DNA of 64,000 bases, taken from positions 62,001 through 126,000 of the forward strand of contig DASRWI010000010.1 of assembly GCA_035654655.1 (NCBI GenBank), given 5' to 3'. Position 1 is the stretch's first letter. Each line of letters begins with the position of its first letter. The notes under the pieces were generated by a model, which saw only the letters and a list, made by a program, of their open reading frames with translations, searched no databases and was not told where the DNA came from. This DNA comes from DASRWI01 sp035654655 (GTDB lineage: Bacteria > Bacteroidota > Ignavibacteria > Ignavibacteriales > Ignavibacteriaceae). The position numbers and the translations under genes are program-made. Positions 26,898 through 34,814 of this stretch are shown in pieces.

Positions 26898-27695
26898 ATG
26901 CTTGGTGCAATTGCGGGTGATATAATTGGTTCTGTATATGAATTTGATGATATTAAACCAAATTATAATTTTCCTTTGTTCATAGAAGATTCTAAATTCA
27001 CTGATGATACTGTTTTAACTGTAGCATTAGCTGATAGTATTTTATCAGGAATTGAATATCAAAAAAAGCTTAATGAGTTTTATCAGCTTTATCCAAGCTG
27101 CAGCTATAGTGGAAACTTTAAGGTATGGGCAGAAAGTAATGAACAACATCCATATAATAGTTGGGGAAATGGTTCAGCAATGAGGGTGAGCCCGGTAGGA
27201 TGGGCTTACAATGATTTGGATATAGTTTTACAAAAAGCAAAAGAAAGTGCCGAAACAACTCATAATCATCCTAAAGGTATAAAGGGAGCTCAAGCAACTG
27301 CATCTGCAATTTACTTAGCAAGAACCGGCTCATCTAAGAAAGAAATTAAAAATTATTTAATTAAGAACTTTGATTATAATTTGGATCTGGATATGGAAGA
27401 TTTAAGAAAAAATTATGAATTTAATGAAAGCTCTCAAGATACTGTGCCGCAGGCTATTTATACTTTTTTGATTTCTGAAAGTTTTGAAGATTCAATCCGT
27501 AAAGCTATTTATATTGGTGGGGATAGTGATACGTTAGCCTGTATCAATGGTTCAATTGCAGAAGCTTACTATGGTGTAATTCCAGAGTATATAATTAATG
27601 AAATGTATAATAGATTAGATCTCAAACTTTTAGCAATAGTTAAAGAGTTCTTGAAAAAATATTCTGTAAATAGTGAATTGATTGGACGTAAGTAA
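26898..27695 (+). CDS. ADP-ribosylglycohydrolase family protein
   Basis: Member of the DraG/ADP-ribosylglycohydrolase family, which removes ADP-ribose from proteins or small molecules using two magnesium ions. Metal-binding blocks are GAIAGDIIGSVYEF, FTDDTVLTVALAD (residue 35 on) and IGGDSDTLACINGSIAE near residue 212. 265 residues, normal length. The substrate is unknown, and no partner transferase is nearby. A fragmentary DUF2200 gene follows after one base. Confidence 0.9.
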   Translation: MLGAIAGDIIGSVYEFDDIKPNYNFPLFIEDSKFTDDTVLTVALADSILSGIEYQKKLNEFYQLYPSCSYSGNFKVWAESNEQHPYNSWGNGSAMRVSPVGWAYNDLDIVLQKAKESAETTHNHPKGIKGAQATASAIYLARTGSSKKEIKNYLIKNFDYNLDLDMEDLRKNYEFNESSQDTVPQAIYTFLISESFEDSIRKAIYIGGDSDTLACINGSIAEAYYGVIPEYIINEMYNRLDLKLLAIVKEFLKKYSVNSELIGRK

Positions 27696-27696
27696 T

Positions 27697-27864
27697 ATGG
27701 ATAATACAAGAATTTTTAAAACTTCTTTTGCAAGTATATATACTTTATATATACAAAAGCTTGAAAAAAAGGGACGGACCAAAGCAGAGCTGGATGAGGT
27801 AATATTTTGGCTGACTGGATATAATACGCAATCTTTACAACATCAAATTGATAGCAAAAAATGA
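27697..27864 (+). pseudogene. truncated DUF2200 protein (frameshifted)
   Basis: The 55 codons from the ATG at 27697 give NTRIFKTSFASIYTLYIQKL, KKGRTKAELDEVIFWLTGYN and LQHQID, the amino-terminal half of DUF2200 proteins (normally about 115 residues). The frame stops after a run of six A residues (27856-27861). In the next frame KNDFETF continues the family sequence, so a one-base slip broke the gene. A few codons later another stop and a terminator replace the rest. The start lies one base after the upstream gene's stop. Confidence 0.8.
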
Positions 27865-27881
27865 TTTCGAAACATTTATTT

Positions 27882-27913
27882 AAAGCTCAGAAACAATTCT
27901 GAGCTTTTTTGTT
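27882..27913 (+). terminator. intrinsic terminator
   Basis: Stem AAAGCTCAGAA/TTCTGAGCTTT with loop ACAA, then T residues. It ends the ADP-ribosylglycohydrolase transcript and begins inside what would be the lost DUF2200 3' part. Confidence 0.88.
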
Positions 27914-27938
27914 TAGAATATTAAACTTCATGTTGTAT

Positions 27939-29354
27939 TTAAAGTGGAGTAATATTCCAATTCATTCTAAAGAAATTGTCTTTATCCCATTTAGTTTTTA
28001 TTTCTTTGAGCCGCAGCAAGTTATTTCCCAATGCATAGCGTGTTCTTTCCTTTCCATCATCTTCAGTCAAGAAGTTAAGATAAGTGCCACCGGTTGAAAA
28101 TTTCTTCATTTCATTCCATGCATCTCGTGCCCAGGAAATGTTCTGTTCATCTTCTTCTGGTTTTTCCCATGCTGAGGTAATATTTAATACATACTGTGCT
28201 GCTCTATTACCAGCAGGGGAGTATGTCTCATCAAGCTGATTCAAAGCTCCTCCGAGTTGAAATAATATCATTGCTGAAAAAGGCGATGTTATTTTTCCAC
28301 CATAGGTGATGAAGCTTTTAAACATTTCATCTTTAAGCTCTGGAAGATATTCACTCTTCCAATAGTAACGCCTTCCTTTGGGATTTGCTGTATCAAGTAA
28401 TGAATTCATCTGAACATATGGGCGTGGTATAATTATATCAGCAATGGGTTTACCAAATTTTTTTATAGGCTCAAGATATTTTTTACCTTCTTCTAAATTG
28501 CCGCTCCAGCAGGCGAGTAATGCAATGATAGGTTTAAAATGCCATTCTTTAGTAAGCCAAGGAGCAGGAGGTGCAGGACGTATAATTGCAACCATAGTAA
28601 GTTCCTCAGGTGCACTATCAGCAGTTTGCTTGAAGAATTTAAGAATTTTTTCTGATTCTTCAGCAGGCCATGCAATAAGTCCACCAATAATTTCAGGACC
28701 AACTTCATAAAGATTATAATCTATAGAAGAGACTACTCCAAAATTTCCTCCTCCACCTCTTAGACCCCAGAACAAGTCATTATTTTCTTTAGCATTTGCT
28801 CTTATAAGTTTGCCATCCGATGTTACAATTTCCATTCCTGCAATATTATCTGCTGTCCATCCCCAGCGCCTCGTAAGATAACCAAATCCGCCTCCGAGAG
28901 TAAGACCAGCAGCACCAGTTTGAGAAACAAATCCAAGAACTGCTGCAAGCCCATGCAATTGAGTTTCTCTATCAATATCTCCTAACAAACAACCACCCTG
29001 AGCGTGTGCAATTTTATTTTTTTTATCTACCCATACTCCTCTCATTAAGGATAAGTCAATCATTATTCCGCCTTCAGCAGCAGCCAGTCCGGCAATATTA
29101 TGTCCACCGGCTTTAATACACATTAGCAGGCTATTATCGCGTGCAAATTGAACAGCAGCCAGTATATCAGCAGTACCGATACACTTAACAATCATAGCAG
29201 GTTTCCTGTCTATCATTGCATTCCATAAAGTACGGGAATCATTATACAAAGTATCCTGAGGAAACAATAACTGTCCTTTTATTTTTAATTTAAAACCGTC
29301 TATTAAATCCTGAGCAATGTCCCTTTCATTTCCATCGATAGTCATTATCTTCAT
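27939..29354 (-). CDS. FAD-binding oxidoreductase (berberine-bridge-like)
   Basis: Flavin oxidase of the PCMH-FAD family with a BBE-type carboxyl end (WARDAWNEMKKFSTGGTYLNF and NNLLRLKEIKTKWDKDNFFRMN). H85 in KAGGHNIAG is the usual covalent FAD attachment site. The second, cysteinyl attachment site seen in bicovalent enzymes is not evident, since the matching loop reads GFVSQTGAAGLTLGGGFGYL. 471 residues. No signal peptide. Substrate unknown; relatives oxidise sugars or small alcohols. AGGAG lies in the leader. Confidence 0.88.
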   Translation of the reverse strand: MKIMTIDGNERDIAQDLIDGFKLKIKGQLLFPQDTLYNDSRTLWNAMIDRKPAMIVKCIGTADILAAVQFARDNSLLMCIKAGGHNIAGLAAAEGGIMIDLSLMRGVWVDKKNKIAHAQGGCLLGDIDRETQLHGLAAVLGFVSQTGAAGLTLGGGFGYLTRRWGWTADNIAGMEIVTSDGKLIRANAKENNDLFWGLRGGGGNFGVVSSIDYNLYEVGPEIIGGLIAWPAEESEKILKFFKQTADSAPEELTMVAIIRPAPPAPWLTKEWHFKPIIALLACWSGNLEEGKKYLEPIKKFGKPIADIIIPRPYVQMNSLLDTANPKGRRYYWKSEYLPELKDEMFKSFITYGGKITSPFSAMILFQLGGALNQLDETYSPAGNRAAQYVLNITSAWEKPEEDEQNISWARDAWNEMKKFSTGGTYLNFLTEDDGKERTRYALGNNLLRLKEIKTKWDKDNFFRMNWNITPL

Positions 29355-29564
29355 AATAAATTCTCCTTGATTAAAATAAATTTGGGTATGTATTAAAATT
29401 TCATCTTATCAATTGTAAACATTATCAAGAGACCATTAAATTTTAGTGATGCATAACATTAATCTAAAAAATTAATGTATGGTAATACTGGTTAGATAAA
29501 AACTTTAAAAGATGTAGCCTGTAAGAATATACCTGCAAGTTTATGATTTTTATTTTAAAAGTAC

Positions 29565-29595
29565 TTGCATTAAATTTATTTTTTATTTAACTTTG
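29565..29595 (+). promoter_or_regulatory. promoter of the HTH_34 module
   Basis: TTG (29565-29567), 20 bases, TAACTTTG (29588-29595), an exact TAnnTTTG box, 20 bases before the ATG at 29616. The -7 box overlaps the left half of the operator at 29590-29606, so a bound repressor would block it. Confidence 0.5.
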
Positions 29596-29614
29596 AAATA
29601 AAAAGTACTTTTAA
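29590..29614 (+). promoter_or_regulatory. operator box 1 of the HTH_34 module
   Basis: ACTTTG-AAATA-AAAAGT followed by ACTTTTAA. 23 of 25 bases match box 2 at 30536-30560, which fronts the third gene of the module. One base separates it from the ATG of the first gene. Confidence 0.6.
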
Positions 29615-29615
29615 T

Positions 29616-30221
29616 ATGAAAGATAAACAAGATTACATTAAGGATATTGCTGAAATTCGCTCTATGATGGAGCGTTCTTCTAAATTTCTGTCTTTATCTG
29701 GCTGGGCAGGTATTATGGCTGGTGTTTATGCTTTAATCGGCGTATTTGTTGCCTATAAGATATTTCATTTTAATCCACAAAATATTTTTCAACCTTTCTC
29801 AGATATATCAAAAATTATCTGGTTAGCTTGTTTGATTTTATTACTTGCTCTTAGTACAGCAATTTTTCTTTCATATAGAAAAGCGAATAATAAAGGGGAT
29901 AAGGTATGGAATGCAGCATCTAAACAATTATTGATGAATATGGCTGTTCCCTTAATTTCAGGCGGGATATTAATTCTAATTCTTATTATCAATAATTTAA
30001 TTGGTTTAATTGCACCATTTTCTTTATTGTTCTATGGTATGGCTCTTTATAATGCAGGAAAATTTACTTATCAGGAAGTTAAATTCCTTGGAATTATTGA
30101 AATTGTATTAGGTTTAATTTGTTCTTACTTCGTTCAGTTTGGATTATTGTTTTGGGCATTAGGATTTGGAATGTTTCATATAATTTATGGTATCTATTTA
30201 TTTTTTAGGTACGAAAGGTGA
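29616..30221 (+). CDS. membrane protein of the HTH_34 module
   Basis: 201 residues with six predicted helices after a short soluble start (MKDKQDYIKDIAEIRSMMER). Function unknown; such proteins are often found beside HTH_34 regulators in Bacteroidota. It overlaps the regulator gene by four bases (GTGA), so the two are co-translated. A sensing or regulator-anchoring role is possible but unproven. Confidence 0.75.
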   Translation: MKDKQDYIKDIAEIRSMMERSSKFLSLSGWAGIMAGVYALIGVFVAYKIFHFNPQNIFQPFSDISKIIWLACLILLLALSTAIFLSYRKANNKGDKVWNAASKQLLMNMAVPLISGGILILILIINNLIGLIAPFSLLFYGMALYNAGKFTYQEVKFLGIIEIVLGLICSYFVQFGLLFWALGFGMFHIIYGIYLFFRYER

Positions 30222-30517
30222 AAGTTGCTATTGATAATTTGAACAAGGCTTTTGAAAGTCGTGTTCGACTTGGAATTATGTCAGCTTTAGCTGTAAATAG
30301 CGTTCTGGACTTCACCTCATTGAAAGAGTATCTTGATGTAACTGATGGTAATTTAGCAACTCATATTAAAGCTTTGGAAAAAGAAAAATATATTGCCGTA
30401 GAAAAATCTTTTATTGATAGAAAACCTAATACAAAATACTTTATTACCAGGGATGGTAAAAAAGCTTTTGATGAACATCTAAAAGTATTGGAAAAATTAA
30501 TTAAGTCCCAGAAATAA
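30218..30517 (+). CDS. winged-helix transcriptional regulator (HTH_34)
   Basis: 99-residue DNA-binding protein: a winged helix covering almost the whole length, with ESRVRLGIMSALAVNS, TDGNLATHIKALEKEKYI as recognition-helix region, and a wing KPNTKYFITRDGKKAF. It starts at a GTG overlapping the previous stop. It is the best candidate to bind the two palindromic boxes at 29590 and 30536, one before each flanking membrane-protein gene. Confidence 0.9.
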   Translation: MKVAIDNLNKAFESRVRLGIMSALAVNSVLDFTSLKEYLDVTDGNLATHIKALEKEKYIAVEKSFIDRKPNTKYFITRDGKKAFDEHLKVLEKLIKSQK

Positions 30518-30535
30518 AAAAAAATTTAATTATTC

Positions 30536-30560
30536 ACTTTGAAAAACAAAGTACTTTTAA
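30536..30560 (+). promoter_or_regulatory. operator box 2 of the HTH_34 module
   Basis: A perfect inverted repeat ACTTTG-AAAAA-CAAAGT (30536-30552) followed by ACTTTTAA. It lies between the regulator gene and the membrane-protein gene at 30595 and repeats box 1 almost base for base. Confidence 0.65.
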
Positions 30561-30594
30561 CATTTATAAATAATAAAAAACAAAGGTTAATCTT

Positions 30595-31155
30595 ATGCAA
30601 TCATTTAGTAAGACATATAAGTATATAATAGCTCTTTTTATAGTAGTATCTTTGCTAATGTTAATACCGTTAATTGCAATGCAGTATAGTCATGAAGTAG
30701 TATGGACTCTCTCTGACTTTGTTATTGCATGGATATTATTATTTGGTACCGGTCTAATATTCATATTAATATCAACCAGGATTAATAATTTATTTTACAA
30801 AGCTGCAGTTGGTCTTGCAGTGGTAACAGCGCTTTTCCTTATCTGGAGTAACTTGGCTGTAGGGTTAATAGGGAGTGAAGACAATCAAGCTAATTTAATG
30901 TATGGAGCAGTATTTACAGTTTTATTTCTTGGCTCAATAATAGCCCGGTTACAACCAAAAGGTATGTCAATTACTTTATTAGCTGCAGCATTTACTCAGG
31001 CTATTATTTGTATTATTGCAATAATCGGGGGATATGGTTTACCTGAAAATTCACCAATGCAGCTTGTTTTTATTAATGGATTTTTCATTACTTTATTCTT
31101 AGGTTCATCTTTATTGTTTTGGTTTGCCACTAAAAAATCATTGGTAAAATCATAA
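30595..31155 (+). CDS. six-helix membrane protein downstream of HTH_34 regulator
   Basis: 186-residue hydrophobic protein with about six helices (for example FIVVSLLMLIPLIAMQY and AAFTQAIICIIAIIGGYG) and a short positive tail. Function unknown. AAAGG lies eight bases before the ATG. The shared operator upstream makes it a likely target of the regulator at 30218. Confidence 0.75.
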   Translation: MQSFSKTYKYIIALFIVVSLLMLIPLIAMQYSHEVVWTLSDFVIAWILLFGTGLIFILISTRINNLFYKAAVGLAVVTALFLIWSNLAVGLIGSEDNQANLMYGAVFTVLFLGSIIARLQPKGMSITLLAAAFTQAIICIIAIIGGYGLPENSPMQLVFINGFFITLFLGSSLLFWFATKKSLVKS

Positions 31156-31185
31156 TACTTATAAAATAATCAATTGAAAATGAGC

Positions 31186-32706
31186 TTAATATAAAATTAA
31201 ATTTTGGGTTCTCAAGAATTCTGTTTTATTACTTTTTAGATTAAATGTCTTAATTAAATTATAAATATTAGGCGTCTTTTCTTTTAACATTTTAACAACT
31301 TCAGGATGAATATTTGATTTACTGAAAGGAACATCTTTAACATATTCCTGAATAAATCCTGCTTCGCGATCATACTTATAATCATAAGTGAAGTTTTTGT
31401 TAGGATCTATTTTCACATTCTTATTGTTGACATTAGGAACTGAAATATAAAATTCGCTTTTATCTAATGACTCGTCAGCAAATAAATTACTTTTATTAAG
31501 ATGTTCGTACAATTCCTTTGCTGTATTAATTGCAGGGTCAATAAGAATAATATCCTTATGCATAAAATCTCTATATACATATTTACCGTTCTCTTTGAGA
31601 TCGTATAATTCTTTTAATTTTGATGCAAAGACATTTTTATAAAATGGATAATGTGTACAACCAAGGATTATTGTTTTTAAAGGTTTAGCATTTTTATTTT
31701 TTAATTGTTCAAGCAAAGTTACAAGATTATAATAAATATAATTCTCTATAGAGTTTAACTGTATTTCAGTAGGATTATCTTTATTGCTTGAATATAAAAT
31801 ACTATTGTTATTCCAATTGAAATTATATCTATTTAAAATTTTATAATTTATTGGCGCATCCTTGGATGATAGGGAAGGACCCTTATATTCTTTTCTAATC
31901 TTTGTTGCTTTTAAATCTATATAGTCTATAATACCATCTACTGCACCTGCGAGTCCAATTCCAGCTTGTTGATATGTCTGTAAGTTTCCTGAATAACCGA
32001 ATTTAGAATAATATTGTTTTATTGCATTAACATATCCATTAGATAAAACAGTTCCTTCTGTCGCCATTACCCCGATACTGCAATCTTCATCTTTAGAAAT
32101 ATTTTCGAAAACACCTTTAACTCCAGCATTTATAACTCCTATTACTTTAATGTCAAGCTTAGCTTTTTCCAGGAATTTTTCTATATCACTAAGTCCATAA
32201 GCCGTTGCTGTATTACAAGCAACAACAATTACTTTAACAGGAAGTTTATCAGATTTGTATACATTATCATTTGGAGATTGATAATACTTATCACCAAGTA
32301 GAAATTGAACATCTTTTACTACATGTTCTTTTAAAAGATCTGTTTTGCCACAGGCTGGATAATTTCCATAAGGCATATTAGCCTGATCAGCAAGGTAAAG
32401 GAAATATTCTTTTTTAAAATCAGGGACGCCATCAGATTTAGGTTCTTTATTCTTATTGAATGAATCAAAATTTATAATTGCATCTAAGACTGTTAAACCA
32501 CCGGTACCGGAATCAAAAATTCCAATTGGAAGTTTTTTATCTTTTTGAGGATAATTCTCAACATCAACATAATAAAAACTGGAAGTATCAGTTAAAATAG
32601 TTTGCTGTAGGTCTTTGCTGTTATTTTCCGGATTTGTATTGCAACTATTACTAAGTAGAGATAATAAAAGTAAGATACTTATTTCTATAAATTTGAATTT
32701 TTTCAT
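31186..32706 (-). CDS. exported glutamate-racemase-like protein
   Basis: Asp/Glu racemase-superfamily protein with the MurI catalytic pattern: D65 in GIFDSGTGGLTVL, Y113-G114 (MPYG), first cysteine C164 (VVACNTATAYG), second cysteine C350 and H352 (LGCTHYPF). Unlike the cytoplasmic MurI of about 265 residues, this one has 506 residues. It has a hydrophobic signal ending LLSNSC (C22, imperfect lipobox), a large insertion before C350 and a carboxyl extension of about 150 residues. It should face the periplasm, possibly as a lipoprotein. Role unknown; racemisation outside the cytoplasm is inference. It stands alone. Confidence 0.85.
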   Translation of the reverse strand: MKKFKFIEISILLLLSLLSNSCNTNPENNSKDLQQTILTDTSSFYYVDVENYPQKDKKLPIGIFDSGTGGLTVLDAIINFDSFNKNKEPKSDGVPDFKKEYFLYLADQANMPYGNYPACGKTDLLKEHVVKDVQFLLGDKYYQSPNDNVYKSDKLPVKVIVVACNTATAYGLSDIEKFLEKAKLDIKVIGVINAGVKGVFENISKDEDCSIGVMATEGTVLSNGYVNAIKQYYSKFGYSGNLQTYQQAGIGLAGAVDGIIDYIDLKATKIRKEYKGPSLSSKDAPINYKILNRYNFNWNNNSILYSSNKDNPTEIQLNSIENYIYYNLVTLLEQLKNKNAKPLKTIILGCTHYPFYKNVFASKLKELYDLKENGKYVYRDFMHKDIILIDPAINTAKELYEHLNKSNLFADESLDKSEFYISVPNVNNKNVKIDPNKNFTYDYKYDREAGFIQEYVKDVPFSKSNIHPEVVKMLKEKTPNIYNLIKTFNLKSNKTEFLRTQNLILY

Positions 32707-32861
32707 TTAGTACCTATTAAATTATTAGAGAACAATTTAATTACTTTATAGCAATAAACACATATATTAAAACTAATTGAGGGAGGTTAAGTATTAGTTT
32801 TAATAAATCATTTTTTATCATTCCTTTGTAATGTATTTTGATAAGAAAATTATCATAATAT

Positions 32862-33326
32862 ATGAAAATACATACTTTAAAAACAAAACAGAAATTACCC
32901 ATTGATATTAAAAGTGCCTGGGAATTTTTTTCTTCTCCAAAAAACCTTCAAACTATTACTCCGGAATATCTTTCTTTCAAAATGGTTGATGATGAACTTC
33001 CTGATAAAATGTATCCTGGTACTATTATAGTTTATAAGATTAAACCTCTTTTTGGAATTCCAATTACCTGGGTTACTGAAATAAAGCACATGCAGGAATA
33101 TAAATTCTTTATTGATGAGCAAGTTTTTGGACCATATAAAATGTGGCATCATAAACATTTCTTTAAAGAAATAGAAGGCGGAACAGAGATGGAAGACCTT
33201 GTCCATTATACAATGGGCTGGAGTATTTTTGGAAGTATTGCTCTTAAATTAATAATTCGAAAACAATTGAATGGAATATTTGAATTTCGAAGAAAAAAAC
33301 TAATTGAACTTTTTGGTGAAATATGA
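32862..33326 (+). CDS. SRPBCC family (START-like) protein
   Basis: 154-residue helix-grip protein of the COG4276 type, opening with HTLKTKQKLPIDIKSAWEFF and SPKNLQTITPEYLSF, and ending with an amphipathic RRKKLIELFG. Such proteins bind hydrophobic ligands, but the ligand here is unknown. It overlaps the next gene by four bases (ATGA). The same pairing with an epimerase-type SDR is common in bacteria and suggests a joint job in handling a lipid or quinone-like compound. Confidence 0.85.
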   Translation: MKIHTLKTKQKLPIDIKSAWEFFSSPKNLQTITPEYLSFKMVDDELPDKMYPGTIIVYKIKPLFGIPITWVTEIKHMQEYKFFIDEQVFGPYKMWHHKHFFKEIEGGTEMEDLVHYTMGWSIFGSIALKLIIRKQLNGIFEFRRKKLIELFGEI

Positions 33327-34777
33327 AAATTTTATTAACAGGTGCAACAGGATATATTGGTAAAAGACTTTTACCCATTTTGATTGAGCAAGGTTATGAA
33401 GTAATTTGTTGTGTACGGGATAAAAACAGAATACCTCAAGATGGTATTTATTCAAATCCTAAAATTTCTTTCTTCGAAATTGATTTTCTTCAAGATGTAA
33501 ATTATGATAATAAAATTAATAATATCGATGCTGTATATTATCTTATCCATTCTATGAGCTCCGGTATAACTGATTTTGAAAGTTTAGAACAGAAATCAGC
33601 GAATAACTTTTTGGAACTAGTAAAAAAAACATCCTGCAAGCAAATAATTTTCTTATCTGGCATCACTAATGAAATTGTTCTTTCAAAACATTTAACTTCA
33701 AGAAAGAATGTGGAAGAAATTCTTTCCAAATCCAATATACCACTAACAGTTTTAAAAGCAGGAATTATTGTAGGCAGTGGAAGTGCTTCATTTGAAATTA
33801 TAAGAGATTTAGTTGAGAAACTTCCTATTATGATTACACCTAAATGGCTTAAAACAAAAAATCAGCCAATAGCAATAAGAAATGTCATTGAATGTCTAAC
33901 GGGAGTTTTATTAAATCAAAAAACTTATGGAAGGAGCTTTGATATAGGTGGTCCTGATATTTTAACTTATAAAGAAATGTTACTCCAATTTGCTGAAGTA
34001 AGAGAGTTAAAAAGAATAATAATTATTGTTCCTATTATGACTCCGAGACTTTCATCGTATTGGCTTTATTTTGTTACTTCAACTTCATATAAACTTGCAG
34101 TTAATCTTGTTAACAGTATGAAGGTAGAGGTAATTGCTAAAGATGATGAATTAATAAAAATGCTGAACATAAAATTAATTCCTTATAAGGAAGCAGTTAA
34201 ACTTGCTTTCAAAAAAATAGAACAAAATTCTGTTTTATCCAGTTGGAAGGATGCTTTGGTATCAAGTTCAAGTGTCAATTCATTACAGAATTATATAATT
34301 GTTCCTGAATTTGGCTGTTATAAAGATATTAGAGAAAAAGAAATTTCATTTGATGATGTAAATAGAGTGATTGAAAATATTTGGTCTATTGGAGGTAAAC
34401 AAGGTTGGTACTACGGAAACCGCCTTTGGGGAATAAGAGGATTTCTTGATAAAATATTTGGCGGTGTTGGACTACGACGGGGAAGAACTAATGTGAATAA
34501 TCTCTATGCTGGGGATACATTGGATTTCTGGAGAGTTCTTATAGCGGATAAACAAAATATGAGGTTGCTGCTTTATGCTGAAATGAAATTACCCGGTGAA
34601 GCTTGGCTTGAGTTTAATATTATGGAAAAAGATAAAAAATATTTTCTCAAACAAGCTGCTACATACAGACCTAAAGGTTTACTCGGAAGATTATATTGGT
34701 ATTCAGTGATGCCTTTTCATTATTTTGTATTTGAGGGGATGATAAACAATATTATCCAATATAGAAGAAATAATTAA
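33323..34777 (+). CDS. SDR family NAD(P)-binding protein with DUF2867 domain
   Basis: 484 residues. The amino-terminal atypical short-chain dehydrogenase has dinucleotide motif GATGYIGKRLLPIL (residues 7-20) and YYLIHSMSSG; it is followed by DUF2867 (from about residue 320, with GKQGWYYGNRLWGIRGFLDK and PGEAWLEF). No clear YxxxK active site, as is usual for this atypical group. Coupled to the SRPBCC gene. Substrate unknown. Confidence 0.88.
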   Translation: MKILLTGATGYIGKRLLPILIEQGYEVICCVRDKNRIPQDGIYSNPKISFFEIDFLQDVNYDNKINNIDAVYYLIHSMSSGITDFESLEQKSANNFLELVKKTSCKQIIFLSGITNEIVLSKHLTSRKNVEEILSKSNIPLTVLKAGIIVGSGSASFEIIRDLVEKLPIMITPKWLKTKNQPIAIRNVIECLTGVLLNQKTYGRSFDIGGPDILTYKEMLLQFAEVRELKRIIIIVPIMTPRLSSYWLYFVTSTSYKLAVNLVNSMKVEVIAKDDELIKMLNIKLIPYKEAVKLAFKKIEQNSVLSSWKDALVSSSSVNSLQNYIIVPEFGCYKDIREKEISFDDVNRVIENIWSIGGKQGWYYGNRLWGIRGFLDKIFGGVGLRRGRTNVNNLYAGDTLDFWRVLIADKQNMRLLLYAEMKLPGEAWLEFNIMEKDKKYFLKQAATYRPKGLLGRLYWYSVMPFHYFVFEGMINNIIQYRRNN

Positions 34778-34780
34778 ACA

Positions 34781-34805
34781 AAGCCTTCTCTAAAAGAGAA
34801 GGCTT
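34781..34805. terminator. bidirectional terminator
   Basis: Stem AAGCCTTCTC/GAGAAGGCTT with loop TAAAA between two convergent genes. Confidence 0.8.
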
Positions 34806-34814
34806 AAAATAATA

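Noticed and set aside
27909..28097. Plus-strand frame opposite the end of the FAD oxidase
   Set aside because: Antisense of the BBE-type carboxyl end; no ribosome site.
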